Of a stretch of 64,000 bases of DNA, positions 53,649-63,997 are shown one piece after another; position 1 is the first letter of the stretch; every line of letters begins with the position of its first letter. A model generated the notes under the pieces. The model did no database searches and was not told the origin of the DNA. It saw only the letters and a list, made by a program, of their open reading frames with translations. The DNA lies in NCBI GenBank assembly GCA_001189345.1, contig LFKV01000025.1:1-64000 (forward strand), read 5' to 3'. Source of the DNA: Candidatus Paraburkholderia kirkii (lineage in GTDB: Bacteria > Pseudomonadota > Gammaproteobacteria > Burkholderiales > Burkholderiaceae). A program made the translations under genes and the position numbers.

Positions 53649-55346
53649 GTGACCTCATCCTTCCGTTTCCGCGATACCGAGATCCGCGCCGCGTGGCGTC
53701 GAACTCAACGCCAAGAGCTGGCTCACCGAAGCGCCGCTGCGCATGCTGATGAACAATCTCGATCCCGAAGTGGCCGAGAATCCGAACGAACTCGTGGTCT
53801 ACGGCGGCATCGGGCGGGCGGCGCGCGACTGGGCCTGCTACGACAAGATCGTCGAGACGTTGAAGCGCCTCGAGGCGGACGAGACGCTGCTCGTCCAGTC
53901 CGACAAGCCGGTCGGCGTGTTCAGGACCCACGAGAACGCGCCGCGCGTGCTGATCGCCAACTCGAACCTCATGCCGCACTGGGCGACCTGGGAGCATTTC
54001 AACAAACTCGACGCGAAGGGCCTCGCGATGTACGGTCAGATGACCGCCGGCAGCTGGATCTACATCGGCAGCCAGGGCATCGTGCAGGGCACGTACGAGA
54101 CGTTCGTCGAGGCGGGCGGGCAGCACTATGACGGCGACCTGAAGGGCCGCTGGGTGCTGACCGCCGGGCTCGGCGGCAGGGCGGCGCCGCAGCCGCTCGC
54201 GGCGATGCTGGCGGGCGCGTGCTCGCTAAACATCGAGTGTCAGCAGAGCCGCATCGATTTCCGTCTGAAAACGCGTTACGTCAACGAACAGGCGACCGAT
54301 CTCGACGACGCCCTCGCGCGCATCCGGCGGCGTTACACCTCCGAAGGCCGCGCGATCTCGATCGCGCTGTGCGCGAATGCGGCGGATGTGCTGTCCGAAC
54401 TCGTGCGTCGCGGCGTGCGTCCGGACCTCGTGACCGATCAGACGAGCGCGCATGATCCGCTCAACGGCTATCTGCCGAAAGGCTGGACCTGGGCGCAATA
54501 AATACCGCGATCGCGCGCCGAGCGATCCGGCGGCCACGGTGAAGGCCGCGAAGCAGTCGATGGCGGAGCACGTGCACGCGATGCTCGTGTTTCGCGAACA
54601 GGGCGTGCCCACCTTCGACTACGGCAACAACATCCGCCAGATGGCCAAGGAAGAGGGCGTCGGCAATGCGTTCGATTTCCCGGGCTTCGTGCCGGCGTAC
54701 ATCCGGCCGTTTTTCTGCCGCGGCGTCGGTCCGTTCCGCTGGGCGGCGCTCTCGGGCAATCCGGAGGACATCTACAAAACCGACGCCAAGGTGAAGGCGC
54801 TCGTCCCGGATGATGCGCATCTGCATCGCTGGCTCGACATGGCGCGCGAGCGCATCAGCTTTCAGGGGCTGCCGGCGCGTATCTGCTGGGTGGGGCTCGG
54901 ACAGCGCGCGAAGCTCGGCCTCGCGTTCAACGAGATGGTGCGTAACGGCGAACTGTCGGCGCCAGTGGTGATCGGCTGCGATCACCTCGATTCCGGCTCG
55001 GTCGCGAGCCCGAACCGCGAGACGGAAGCGATGCGGGACGGCTCGGACGCCGTATCCGACTGACCGTTACTCAACGCGCTTCTGAACACGGCGAGCGGCG
55101 CGACGTGGGTGTCGATCCATCACGGCGGCGGCGTCGGCATGGGCTTCTCGTAGGACGCGGGCGTTGTGATCGTCTGCGACGGCAGCCGCAAAGCCGACGA
55201 GCGCATCGCGCGCGTCCTGCACAACGATCCGGCGACAGGCGTCATGCGTCACGCCGATGCGGGCGGGCTACGACATCGCAATCGAATGCGCGCGCGAGCA
55301 GGGTCTCGATCTGCCGATGATCGAAGGCGCCAACGGCCAGCGATGA
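53649..55346 (+). pseudogene. hutU: Urocanate hydratase, multiply broken
   Basis: GTG at 53649 after AGGAG. The frame shifts near 53697, then a long good stretch [27 protein letters not shown] to [28 protein letters not shown] follows. Four bases inserted near 54500 shift it again. TGA at 55061 (from TGG) and TAG at 55151 (from CAG) follow, and another shift near 55266. In the NAD site GLGGMGGAQPL has become [11 protein letters not shown] through two compensating indels near 54180. It would convert urocanate to imidazolone propionate. Followed at 8 bp by hutI. Confidence 0.88.
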
Positions 55347-55353
55347 GCAAGCG

Positions 55354-56575
55354 ATGAAAAAGCTCTGGCAACGCTGCCACGCCGCGACGATGGCGCGCGG
55401 CGAGTATTCGATCATCCAGGACGCGGCGATTCTGACGGACGGTGCGCGCGCATCGAATGGATCGGGCCGCGCGAGGCGGCGCCGGATATCGGCGAATGCG
55501 AGCGTGTCGATCTCGAAAGTGCGTGGGTGACGCCTGGGCTGATCGACTGCCATACGCATCTCGTGTTCGGCGGCGATCGCAGCGCCGAGTTCGAAGAGCG
55601 GCTTCAAGGCGTGAGCTACGCCGATATCGCGGCGCGCGGCGGCGGCATCGCGAGCACCGTGCGCGCGACGCGCGAAGCCAGCGAAGACGCGTTGTTCGAG
55701 ACGGCGAAGTCGCGCGTCCTCGGCCTCATGCGCGAGGGCGTGACCGCGCTCGAAGTGAAGCCCGGCTACGGGCTCGATCTCGAAAACGAGCGCAAGATGC
55801 TCGCTGTCGCGCGGCGTCTCGCCGATGCGCTGCCGCTCACCGTGCGCGCGACCTGCCTCGCGGCGCACGCCTTGCCGCCGGAGTACGCGCATCGCGCGGA
55901 CGACTACATCGCGTATGTCTGCGATGAAATGCTGCCGGCGCTCGTGGCCGATGGTCTCGTCGATGCCGTCGATGCGTTCTGCGAGCACATCGCTTTCTCG
56001 ACCGAGCAGGTCAAACGCGTGTTTCGCCGCGCGCGCGAGCTGGGCGTGCCCGTCAAGCTGCATGCGGAGCAACTGTCGTCCTTGCACGGATCATCGCTGG
56101 CGGCGCGCTATCGGGCATTGTCGGCGGATCATCTCGAATACATGACCGAAGAAGACGCGCTCGCGATGACGCGGGCGGGCACGGTCGCCGTCCTGTTGCC
56201 TGGCGCCTTCTACATGTTGCGCGAGACGCAATTGCCGCCGGTCGATGCGCTGCGGCGGCATCGGGTGCCGATCGCGCTCGCGAGCGATCTCAACCCCGGC
56301 ACGTCGCCGGCGCTCTCGTTACGTCTGATGCTGAGCATGGGCTGCACGCTGTTTCGCCTGACGCCCGAGGAAGCGCTCGCCGGCGTGACCGTTCATGCGG
56401 CGCGGGCGCTCGGTCTCGACTCGACGCATGGCTCGCTCGAAGCCGGCAAGGCTGCCGATTTCGTCGCCTGGCGCATCGGCAGGCCTGCCGAGCTCGCGTA
56501 TTGGCTGGGCGGCGCGCTGCCCGGCGCGCCTTGCGCGGCGGCGAGGAGATCGATTTCGATCGCGTCGCCCGATGA
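55354..56575 (+). pseudogene. hutI: Imidazolonepropionase, frameshifted at both ends
   Basis: [20 protein letters not shown] shifts near 55450 to [11 protein letters not shown]. The main frame holds [29 protein letters not shown] (metal His-x-His), [31 protein letters not shown] and [17 protein letters not shown] (metal Asp). Near 56520 a base is missing, so the natural end [14 protein letters not shown] is out of frame. It hydrolyses imidazolone propionate in histidine breakdown. Confidence 0.85.
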
Positions 56576-56578
56576 AAC

Positions 56579-56607
56579 GACGCCTCGTCCGAACCGGACG
56601 AGGCGTC
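56579..56607. terminator. Terminator after the hut genes
   Basis: GACGCCTCGTCCG-AAC-CGGACGAGGCGTC, a perfect 13-bp stem a few bases past the hutI stop. Weak T tract. Confidence 0.7.
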
Positions 56608-56643
56608 TGTCGAAGCTGAAAAGTGCAACGTTGCAGCGCGATG

Positions 56644-56898
56644 TTACGTACTGCGCTTGCGGATCAATCCCCAGATGACCAGCAGAACGATCGCGCCGAT
56701 TACCGACGCGATCCAGCCGGCCGGCTGTCCGGGCTAATACCAGCCGAGCGCCCGGCCGACATAACCCGCGATCAGCGAGCCGGCGATGCCGAGCACGATG
56801 GTCATGATCCAGCCCATGCTGTCGTCGCCCGGTTTGATGGCGCGCGCGATGAGACCGACGACGAGTCCGACGATCAAAGTACCGATGAATGCAAGCAT
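56644..56898 (-). pseudogene. GlsB/YeaQ/YmgE-type small membrane protein, nonsense mutation
   Basis: MLAFIGTLIVGLVVGLIARA after AAGGAG; GWIMTIVLGIAGSLIAGYVGRALGWY, then TAG where the family has Gln (CAG). [29 protein letters not shown] and the true stop at 56644 follow. Three hydrophobic segments; the stop removes the last. The function of this transglycosylase-associated family is unknown, with a stress link in enterobacteria. The IS630-type copy 2 lies 34 bp upstream and may have cut its promoter. Confidence 0.8.
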
Positions 56899-56932
56899 GC
56901 GGTTGCTCCTTGACAGAGTTTTACTGCTTCTA

Positions 56933-58046
56933 TTCCATTGCGTCATTGAATTGGCACTGGTCGAATCCGGCGCGAAGGATCGTCATATTTCCACTTGATC
57001 GGTTTCGGGTTCTTGTTGTGTTCGCGGATGTATCGGCATCAGTTTGCGATCCCAATCCTTCACCGAAGTGAAGATGCCGCGAGCGATCACTTCACGCTGA
57101 ATGCGCGAGAACCAGTTCTCCACCTGGTTGAGCCACGACGAGTAGGTCGGCGTGAAGTGCAGGTGCACGTTGCGCTGCGCATCAAGGAAGTCGGCAACCC
57201 GCTGCGTCTTATGGCTGCTGACGTTGTCGCAGATCGCGTGGATTTCCCGGCGTTTGGGCTGGCTGGCGACGACGTCGGTCAGGAAGGCCACGAACTGCTC
57301 GCTGGTGTGGCGCGCCACCGTCTTGCCCAGCACCTCGCCGGTGGCAGTATTGAACGCCGCGAACAGGCTGAGCGTGCCGTTGCGCTTGTACTCGAAGCCG
57401 TGACTCTCGGCGCGCCCGGGCGACAGCGGCAGCATACGGTCCTTGCGATCGAGTGCCTGGATCGCGGTCTTCTCGTCCACGCAGAACACCGCTGCGTGCG
57501 CCGGCGGGTTCAGGTACAGCCCGATCACGTCGGCTGCCTTGGTCTCGAAGTCCGGGTCGTTGGAGACCATGTGCCGCTCCAACTGCTGCGGCTTGATGCC
57601 GTGCTTGCGCCAGATGCGCTGCACGGCCGAGACCGATACGTCGCCGAGTTCTGCTGCGAGCTTGTAGCTACTCCAGTGTGTCGAACCGTCGGCGGGTTTG
57701 TGCTTGAGGGTGCACTTGAGCACCCGCGCTTCCAGTTTGGCCGGTGGCTGCGTAGGCGCCCGCCCGCGGTGCCGGGCGTACATGCCGGCTAGTCGCTCGC
57801 TGAGGAAGCGCCCCGACCAGCGTGCGATGAAGCGCGAATCGCAACCCAGTGTGCGCATGATACTGTCGCGCGATTCGCCGTCCTCGAGCATCAGGATCAA
57901 CTTTGCGCGTCGCACGTCCGCCGCACGCACCGTTCGGCTGCGCGCCGCCGACAACAGTTGCTCACGTTCGATATCTGTCAGGTTCATTTTGACCCATGAC
58001 CTGTATCTGAACACAGACAGGGTGCTAATTCAATGACGCAGTGCAG
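56933..58046 (-). mobile_element. IS630-family element, copy 2
   Basis: 1,114 bp between TA dinucleotides, with the same ends as copy 1 (22659-23772) in the opposite orientation. It lies just upstream of the glsB-like gene. Right of it is about 200 bp with no recognisable gene. Confidence 0.87.
56983..57987 (-). CDS. IS630-family transposase, copy 2
   Basis: The translation is identical to copy 1, including the same frame change after DRKLM near the C-terminus. Start ATG 57987 (GTG 58014 also in frame). DDE residues present as FCVDEK, ICDNVSSHK and NQVENWF. Confidence 0.85.
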   Translation of the reverse strand: MNLTDIEREQLLSAARSRTVRAADVRRAKLILMLEDGESRDSIMRTLGCDSRFIARWSGRFLSERLAGMYARHRGRAPTQPPAKLEARVLKCTLKHKPADGSTHWSSYKLAAELGDVSVSAVQRIWRKHGIKPQQLERHMVSNDPDFETKAADVIGLYLNPPAHAAVFCVDEKTAIQALDRKDRMLPLSPGRAESHGFEYKRNGTLSLFAAFNTATGEVLGKTVARHTSEQFVAFLTDVVASQPKRREIHAICDNVSSHKTQRVADFLDAQRNVHLHFTPTYSSWLNQVENWFSRIQREVIARGIFTSVKDWDRKLMPIHPRTQQEPETDQVEI

Positions 58047-58256
58047 TAGGAGCGCCGGACGCGCGTGATTGTATGCGTTTGATTCGGAGCGTAACGGGTT
58101 GCAAGACGGGGATTGCAAGGCGGCGCGGACCGCGTGCGCGATCCCACATAGCAAAGTCGGAAAGGGCTACCTGCCGCACACAGTAGAAGATTCGTTTCAG
58201 CGAAAAATTTGCCTGGCATGTATCATCCAGCAAACTTGTTTCAAATTGTATCCGCT

Positions 58257-58409
58257 ATGAATCTGCTATGGGTTTTCGTCGCCATCGCGCCGCTTGCTCT
58301 GGCATCGTTCGTCGCGTTCGCCGCGCATATCGATCCGCTGTCGGGTCACTGGCGCACGCGTGATGCCAGGCGCCGCGAGGAGGGCGCCGCGAGCGCCTCG
58401 GATGCCTGA
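58257..58409 (+). CDS. Possible small membrane protein
   Basis: 50 residues: MNLLWVFVAIAPLALASFVA forms one membrane segment, followed by a charged tail (TRDARRREEGAAS). There is no strong ribosome site, and the frame is open upstream. It may be real or chance. Confidence 0.35.
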   Translation: MNLLWVFVAIAPLALASFVAFAAHIDPLSGHWRTRDARRREEGAASASDA

Positions 58410-58424
58410 TATGGCACGCGCCGG

Positions 58425-58758
58425 TCAGACAGGCCCTGCGAGCGTCATTGCTTGCAGCGGATCACCATCGGAGCGGTTCTTGATGTTCGCCCCGAAGATC
58501 CCGCCCACCGAACCGCCGGCCGTTGCGCCGTTGTCGGTGTCCTTCGAAATCACGTCGTAGCCGTACGCGCCGCAGGTTTCGCCCGCCTGCTTGTAGCAGG
58601 CGGCCCAGCTCGTGCTCGCGTCGTCGCCGCTGCAGTTGATGGCGAAACCGGTGTCGCCGGAGGGCAGGTAGGTCATCGTGCGCGCATCCGGCGAGCGTTC
58701 CCGTCAAAGCCAGCGCCGCGCAGATGGCGCCCGCGTTCATTCTCTTCGTCAATCTCAT
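58425..58758 (-). pseudogene. Small lipoprotein, one-base deletion after the lipobox
   Basis: MRLTKRMNAGAICAALALTG, then TLAGC gives a clear lipoprotein signal peptide with lipidated Cys. Directly after it the frame is lost, and the mature part (TYLPSGDTGFAINCSGDDAST, AACYKQAGETCGAYGYDVIS, a Gly-rich GGSVGGIFGANI end) is in the next frame. Four Cys in the mature region suggest disulfides. Probably an outer-membrane or periplasmic lipoprotein of unknown role. Confidence 0.65.
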
Positions 58759-58787
58759 CGATCTTCCTCGTAACGTCCGCCGGGCGC

Positions 58788-59484
58788 TCAGCGCGGCGGC
58801 AGATAGCGCGCCGGGTCCGTCGAGCGGCCCATGTAGCGCACTTCGAAATGCAGCATCGTGCGATTGCTGTCGGTATCGCCCATTTCGGCGATCTGCTGAC
58901 CCTGCTGCACGGTCTGGCCTTCCTTCACCAGCAGCACGCGATTGTGCGCGTAGGCGGTCAGATAGTCGTCGTCGTGCTTGACGATCAGCACGTTGCCGTA
59001 GCCGCGCAAGCCATTGCCTGCGTACACGACATTGCCGGCGGCGGCGGCGGCGGCGACGGGCGTGCCCGCCGCATTGGCGATGTCGATGCCCTTCGAGTTC
59101 TTGCCGTCGAAGCCGCGGATCACGCTGTCCTGAGCCGGCCAGATGAGCGACATGCCCGGTCCGGCCTTGTTTTGCCGCCAGTGCTTGCGCGCTGGCGTCG
59201 CTCTTCGCGCCGCTTTCCGCGCCCGAAGCCGGCGAATTGGCCGCCGTCGCGCTGCCCGCCGGCGGCGCGACGCGCAACACCTGTCCGACCTCGATGGCGT
59301 CGGGGTTCGCGAGCCCGTTCCATCGCTTGATGTTTGCGACCGTGGTGCGGTTTTCGCGGGCGATCTTGCTCACCGTGTCGCCGCGCTCCACCCGATAGAA
59401 GCCCGGCGCGACCGGGCTCGAGCCACAAGCGGCCAGTACCGCGACGAGCGATGCGCAGACGAGCCGTCGAATTCCTTTATGCAA
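58788..59484 (-). pseudogene. LysM-M23 (NlpD-like) lipoprotein, frameshifted
   Basis: Signal with lipobox MHKGIRRLVCASLVAVLAAC; LysM domain GFYRVERGDTVSKIARENRT, VGQVLRVAP; Ala/Ser linker. Near 59165 the frame changes. The M23 domain (FDGKNSKGIDIANAAGTPVAAAAAGNVVYAGNGLRGYGN to MLHFEVRYMG) follows to 58788. The metal ligand before KGID is absent, as in NlpD-type activators of amidases that do not cut peptidoglycan themselves. Confidence 0.78.
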
Positions 59485-59605
59485 ACCTGACCTCGCAAAG
59501 CGTCGCCGCGCCGAGCCGGGAATACGGCCGCGCGGCGAATCGAAAGGCAGGATTTTACCGTCTCGGGTTTCCCCGAACAGAATGACGCCCCGAGCGAGCG
59601 TCGCC

Positions 59606-60509
59606 TTACTCGTCGGGCGTGACGACGAGCCTCAGCGACGCCGTCTCCGTCTTGCCCGGCGCGAACCAGCGCAGGCCGCGGCCGTTGTGGATGGCGTCGG
59701 GCAGGCCGATCCAGGGCTCGACGCAATTAGAAGTCCGAGTGTCGGATTCCGTCCACGTCGTGACGGCGTACCACGGCACCGAGTCTGGCTGATTCAGCTC
59801 GAAGTTGACGGTGCGCTCGAGCCCCGGCAGATTCAGCAGCACGGGCTCGTCCGACTGCCGCGTGAGGCAGTGAAAAGTATCGACGATGCTCGGGTCCGCC
59901 AGCGAATAGCGTGGCAGGCCCGGCTCGGCCCCGGTAATGGAGCCGTCCGGCAACTGGCGGCGCCGTTCCGTGCGCGGCAGCTCGATGCTGCTCGCGCCGC
60001 GCTGCTCATGCGGCAAGTGGAAATAAAAGTGATGCCCGGCGTACCAGGGCAGCTCGACCTCGCCCGGATTCGACGTCGTGAGCTCGACCTCGAGCGTGCG
60101 CGCATCGACGATGCGGTACGCCGCTTCGAAGCGGAACGCGAACGGATAGCCCTCGCGGGTCGCGTCGCTGTCGACGAGCGTCATGCGCAAGCCGTGGCCA
60201 TCCGCGTCGCGCGTGCAGGAGAAGGGCAGGTCGCGCGCGAAGCCGTGGGTCGGCAGCGCATGCACGGCGCCGTCGGGATTGCGCCATTTGCCGATTTCAC
60301 CGTTCACGAAATGCCGCCCGAGAAACGGGAAGAGCAGCGGATTGCCGCCGCGGATCTTCGCGGGATTGGACCAGTCGGGCGCGTCGGGCCAATGGATGAC
60401 CGGCTTGCCGCCGACGCGCCAGGTTATGAGCCGCCCGCCCGCGCGCGGCGCGAGCAGGATGGCGGTGCCGTCGCGCTCGATTTCGATGACGTCTGTTTCC
60501 GGGTGACAT
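59606..60509 (-). pseudogene. Aldose 1-epimerase family protein, frameshift at codon 4
   Basis: ATGTCACCC at 60509 carries one extra C. Without it the frame would be MSPETDVIEIERDGTAILLAPRAGG and stay open for ~300 codons: GNPLLFPFLGRHFVNGEIG, LPTHGFARDLPF (catalytic His), WYAGHHFYFHLP (second His) and CVEPWIGLPDAIHNG (Glu). The family interconverts sugar anomers; the exact sugar is not known. This is a one-base lesion in an otherwise perfect gene. Confidence 0.78.
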
Positions 60510-60695
60510 GATGGCCTTGTACTCCGTGAGATGACGCGAAGCCGCGCGATAAAGCGGCCCGGTCCGCAACCCGAGAATTCTGCCTTGGAATTTTCTACGG
60601 AAAAACCCTTTGCGGGAAATTGCGACTGACCAGCGGTCATTCGATATGTTGTTATATGATCTCAATGTTGGGAATCAGACGGACAAGGAGCAACC

Positions 60696-60782
60696 ATGGA
60701 TCTGGCGATGGCAATGGGCGTCGCGATGTTCGGCCTGTTCGGCGCGAGCATGGCAATCTTTCTCTACAAGCTGAAGGCCTGA
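60696..60782 (+). CDS. 28-residue membrane peptide
   Basis: MDLAMAMGVAMFGLFGASMA, then IFLYKLKA-stop. AAGGAG lies six bases before the ATG, an ideal ribosome site. One transmembrane helix rich in Met, Gly and Ala is followed by a short basic end, so the C-terminus is probably cytoplasmic. It lies alone between two larger genes, with about 185 bp of upstream DNA. It could be a subunit or modulator of a membrane complex, as many such microproteins are. The partner is unknown. Confidence 0.6.
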   Translation: MDLAMAMGVAMFGLFGASMAIFLYKLKA

Positions 60783-61076
60783 GCGGCAGTCGCGGTCCTC
60801 GGATGCCGCCCGGCGATCCGGACGCGGTTCCTTTCCGACGCCTTATATCTTGCTTGCGGTTTATCCTCGTTTGGCCAACGGCTGACTGTCGGCACAATTT
60901 GTGTGCGGTAAACCCTTGGCGCTCGATTTCGCCACCGGCATAATCGGTCCCGTTTGCGCGCCGTACCATCTTTTTCTCCCTTTTCCTTCTCCCCCGTTCG
61001 CCTCGTCTGGCTTCGCGCGATGCGAGGGATGGAATTGCACGGCGCGTCCTTCATCTCTCAAGAAAAGGACCGACGC

Positions 61077-61910
61077 GTGACTCTGTGGTTTCTCGTATTC
61101 CTGAGCGTGCTCCAGGGCGTGACCGAACTCTTTCCGGTCAGCAGTCTCGGCCATACGCTGCTCGTTCCCGGCTTGATCGGCATGCATATCGACAAGCATG
61201 CGCCGCAATTGCTGCCGTTTCTCGTCGCACTGCATCTCGGCACCGCGATCGCGCTGCTCTGGTATTTCCGTGACCGCTGGATCGCGCTGATCCGCGGCTT
61301 TTTCGCGTCGCTCGGCGGCCGCCGCAACGACGACGGCCACATGATGTGGGCGCTCATCATCGGGACGATTCCGACAGGCATCGTCGGGCTGCTGCTCGAA
61401 AAGCGGCTCGAGGCAATTTTTCACGATTTGCGGATCGTGGCGGCGGCGCTGATCGTCAATGGCGTACTGCTGTGGTTCGGCGACCGTCTGCAGAAGAGCC
61501 GCGCGATGCGCGCGCCCGAGAAGCTCACCTTCAGGCAGGCGTTCCTGGTCGGTCTCGCGCAGATCGGCGCGCTGATTCCCGGCTTTTCGCGCAGCGGCCT
61601 GACGATGATCGCCGGCGTCGGCGCGGGCCTGACGGCCGAGGCGGCGGCGGAGTTTTCCTTCCTGCTCGGCACGCCGATCATCTTCGCGGCGGGCGTGCTC
61701 GAACTGCCGAAGCTCTTTCATGCGCCCGGACGACAGTTGTTCGACTCGGTGCTGGGCGGCGTGCTGACGGGCATCGCGGCGTATCTGAGCGTGCGTTTCC
61801 TGATGCGCTACTTCGAAGGCCACGGCAAGCTCGCGTCGTTCGGCGTGTATTGCGTGATCGCGGGCGTGTTCTTCCTCGGCTGGTTCCTGATGCATCCGCA
61901 GCCGGTGTGA
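61077..61910 (+). CDS. uppP: Undecaprenyl-diphosphatase
   Basis: 277 residues from GTG at 61077 with AAAAGGA upstream; an open frame extends to 60954 but gives no family-like N-terminus. About eight membrane segments. The two active-site motifs are [15 protein letters not shown] (Glu-rich, reading [11 protein letters not shown]) and [11 protein letters not shown]. It removes a phosphate from undecaprenyl pyrophosphate so the lipid carrier can be reused in wall synthesis. Overproduction gives bacitracin resistance. Intact. Confidence 0.9.
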   Translation: MTLWFLVFLSVLQGVTELFPVSSLGHTLLVPGLIGMHIDKHAPQLLPFLVALHLGTAIALLWYFRDRWIALIRGFFASLGGRRNDDGHMMWALIIGTIPTGIVGLLLEKRLEAIFHDLRIVAAALIVNGVLLWFGDRLQKSRAMRAPEKLTFRQAFLVGLAQIGALIPGFSRSGLTMIAGVGAGLTAEAAAEFSFLLGTPIIFAAGVLELPKLFHAPGRQLFDSVLGGVLTGIAAYLSVRFLMRYFEGHGKLASFGVYCVIAGVFFLGWFLMHPQPV

Positions 61911-62004
61911 CGGACGCGGGACGCGCGCGGCGGCGAATGAGGTAAAATCGCAGTCTATTCCGATCGGCGGCCTCGCGCCTGCACGGGCCGCGCGTTCCGG
62001 TCAT

Positions 62005-62081
62005 CCGCCCTTAGCTCAGTTGGATAGAGCAACGGCCTTCTAAGCCGTAGGTCACACGTTCGAATCGTGTAGGGCGGGCCA
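62005..62081 (+). tRNA. tRNA-Arg (anticodon TCT)
   Basis: 77 nt with encoded CCA. Acceptor stem CCGCCCT/AGGGCGG, D loop TAGCTCAGTTGGATAGAGC, anticodon loop CTTCTAA (TCT at 62039-62041), T loop TTCGAAT within ACACG/CGTGT. It reads AGA (and AGG by wobble). No mismatches in the stems. Confidence 0.95.
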
Positions 62082-62085
62082 GTCG

Positions 62086-62135
62086 TTTTTTTTTTTTTTT
62101 TTGCGTCGAGCCCGGTCGTCATGGCCGGGCTTTTT
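62086..62135 (+). terminator. 17-T run and terminator hairpin after tRNA-Arg
   Basis: A run of 17 T directly after the tRNA CCA, then AGCCCGG ... CCGGGCT followed by TTTT. The T run is a likely site of length variation. Confidence 0.75.
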
Positions 62136-62467
62136 GCGTTTCGGGTTCCGCGCTGGCGTGTAGCCTGGGATATCGCTCCGGTCTCCGAACGCGCGCTATC
62201 GACGGACCATTGCTTCGTGCTGCATACCAGCTGAGCGCGGGAAGGTCAATTCCTCTTCGCTGGCCCGCTTCCTGCCCATCCCCGCATCGTTCACGGGTAG
62301 GCGCGGCCGTTCCCCGCAATCCCGCGCCGCGCAACGCATCGCGAAAAATCGACCGGCTCGTGCCGGGCGGCGCGCTGCCCGCTTGTGGTACGTGGGCGCG
62401 TCATCGTGGCGCGCGGCGCGCCGCAACGGTGACGCAGCGCACGCCTCATCGATGGAAGAGGGATGAC

Positions 62468-62923
62468 TTGAACAATCGAGCATACGAAACCAGTCCGGCG
62501 CAATGCTCGCTATGGAACCGCAAGCAACTGCGTCTGCAACCGGAAGCGCGGCGCGTGCTGCTCGCGCTGCCGGAGCGCGTGCTCGGCGCATCGCTCTCGT
62601 CGCTGTTCGAACTGAAAGGCTTTCCCGCGCAGCTTGCGGTGGATGCGGCGTCGCTCAGGCGCGCGGTTGGTGCGTGGCGTCCGCATGTGCTCTTTCTCGA
62701 CACGCGCGTGGGCGGCTGCGGCAACTATGCTCTGGCTCGCGAGCTGCGCGAAGCCGAGGATGGCGCGGCCCGTCTCATGATCGCAATGAGCGGTTTCCTG
62801 CCCGAGGAGCCGATCGCACTGCTCAAGAAGGCGGGCTACGATGGTCATTGCCGCCGCCCCTGTCCTGTATGGCAAATGACCGATCTGCTCGACGAATTCT
62901 TCGCGTGCCACGCGGTCCGTTGA
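62468..62923 (+). CDS. Receiver-like protein with degenerate phosphorylation site
   Basis: 151 residues from a TTG at 62468 with AGAGGGA upstream; the frame is open further back to 62210 but without a clear start. VLFLDTRVGGCGNYALARELREAED matches the receiver strand 3 with its Asp. LMIAMSGFLPEE and a YDGH end are in the places of strand 4 and the Lys. The acidic pair at the N-terminus is not obvious. Probably a response regulator or pseudo-receiver; partner not known. Confidence 0.5.
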   Translation: MNNRAYETSPAQCSLWNRKQLRLQPEARRVLLALPERVLGASLSSLFELKGFPAQLAVDAASLRRAVGAWRPHVLFLDTRVGGCGNYALARELREAEDGAARLMIAMSGFLPEEPIALLKKAGYDGHCRRPCPVWQMTDLLDEFFACHAVR

Positions 62924-62950
62924 GCGCGCCGCGCGGTCCGTCGGGCGTGC

Positions 62951-63997
62951 CTAGCGCGCGATCGTGCCCGGCGCGGCTGGGCGTCGCGTGTCGTCGCGCC
63001 GGTGCATCGCGCGGGCATAGCTCGTCGGCGCGAACACGAAATTGAGCGCGATCATCGCGACGAGGTTCGCGGCGAGCATCATCTACGACATCGAGAAGCT
63101 GCCGCTGACGTCGCGCACGATCCCCGCGACGACCGGCGCAAGCGCCGCGATGACGAAGCCCACGCCCTGCACGAACGCGACGAGCCGCGCGGCGAGCTCG
63201 GGATCGTCGGCGTGATCGAGCGTCAGGACGAGCGTGAGCGCGAACACGCCGCCGAGGCCGCCGCCGAGCAGGGCGACCACCGCGACAGGCGCGGCGAGCG
63301 GCGCGAAGAGCAGCAGGCCGAAGTCGGACAATTGCGCGACGAGACCCGCCGCAATCCACGGACGTCGGTCCTTCTCGTGTCCGAACCCGCGCCCGAAACG
63401 CGAGGCGGCCATCGGCAGCAGCAACGCGGACGAAGCCTGAAACACCGTGAGCAGCGCGCCGCTTTCGCTCACGCCGCGGCCGAGTTGCTGATAGTACGCG
63501 GGCATCCACGCGACGAGATTCGTATAGCCGCCGTTGACGAATCCGAAGAAGATCCCGAGCATCCACGCGCGCCGATTGAGAAAGAGCGACGACGCAGGCG
63601 CCGCGCGGCGCGTCGACGACGCGCGGGGCAATGCGTCGACGCGCGTCAGCATCAGCCACACCGCCAGCGCGATGAGCGCGGGCAGCGCCCAGAACGCGAG
63701 CCTCGCCTGCCACGATGTACGCGACGCCACGCCCGGCGTGATGCTCGCGCCGAGTCCGCCGCCCGCCATGATCGATGCGGAATAGAGACCCATCGCGAAG
63801 GGCAGGCGCGCGGCGAAGCGCGTCTTCATGACGCCGGGCAGCAGCGCCTGAATGACCGCGACGCCCGTGCCCGCGACCGCCGCGCCGGGCAGGATCACGC
63901 CCATCAGCGGGCTGATCGACGTGAGCAGCGGCCGCAGGTTCAAACCGATCGCGACGATCACCGCGAGCCAGGCGAGGTTCGAGGTGCGTGGGTTCAT
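62951..63997 (-). pseudogene. CynX/NimT-type MFS transporter, deletion and nonsense
   Basis: MNPRTSNLAWLAVIVAIGLN starts near the window edge. After LTSISPLMGVILPG about 55 residues (two helices) are missing, and the frame resumes at AAVAGTGVAVIQALLPGVMKTRF. It continues through SLFLNRRAWMLGIFFGFVNGGYTNLVAWMPAYYQQLG to VSGSFSMS. TAG at about 63083 (probably from TGG) then cuts off MMLAANLVAMIALNFVFAP. The family takes up or exports small anions such as cyanate. The start is close to the window end and may lie beyond it. Confidence 0.72.

Noticed and set aside
58049..58256. Gene between IS630-type copy 2 and the small membrane ORF
   Set aside because: Only short frames without family features or ribosome sites were found.
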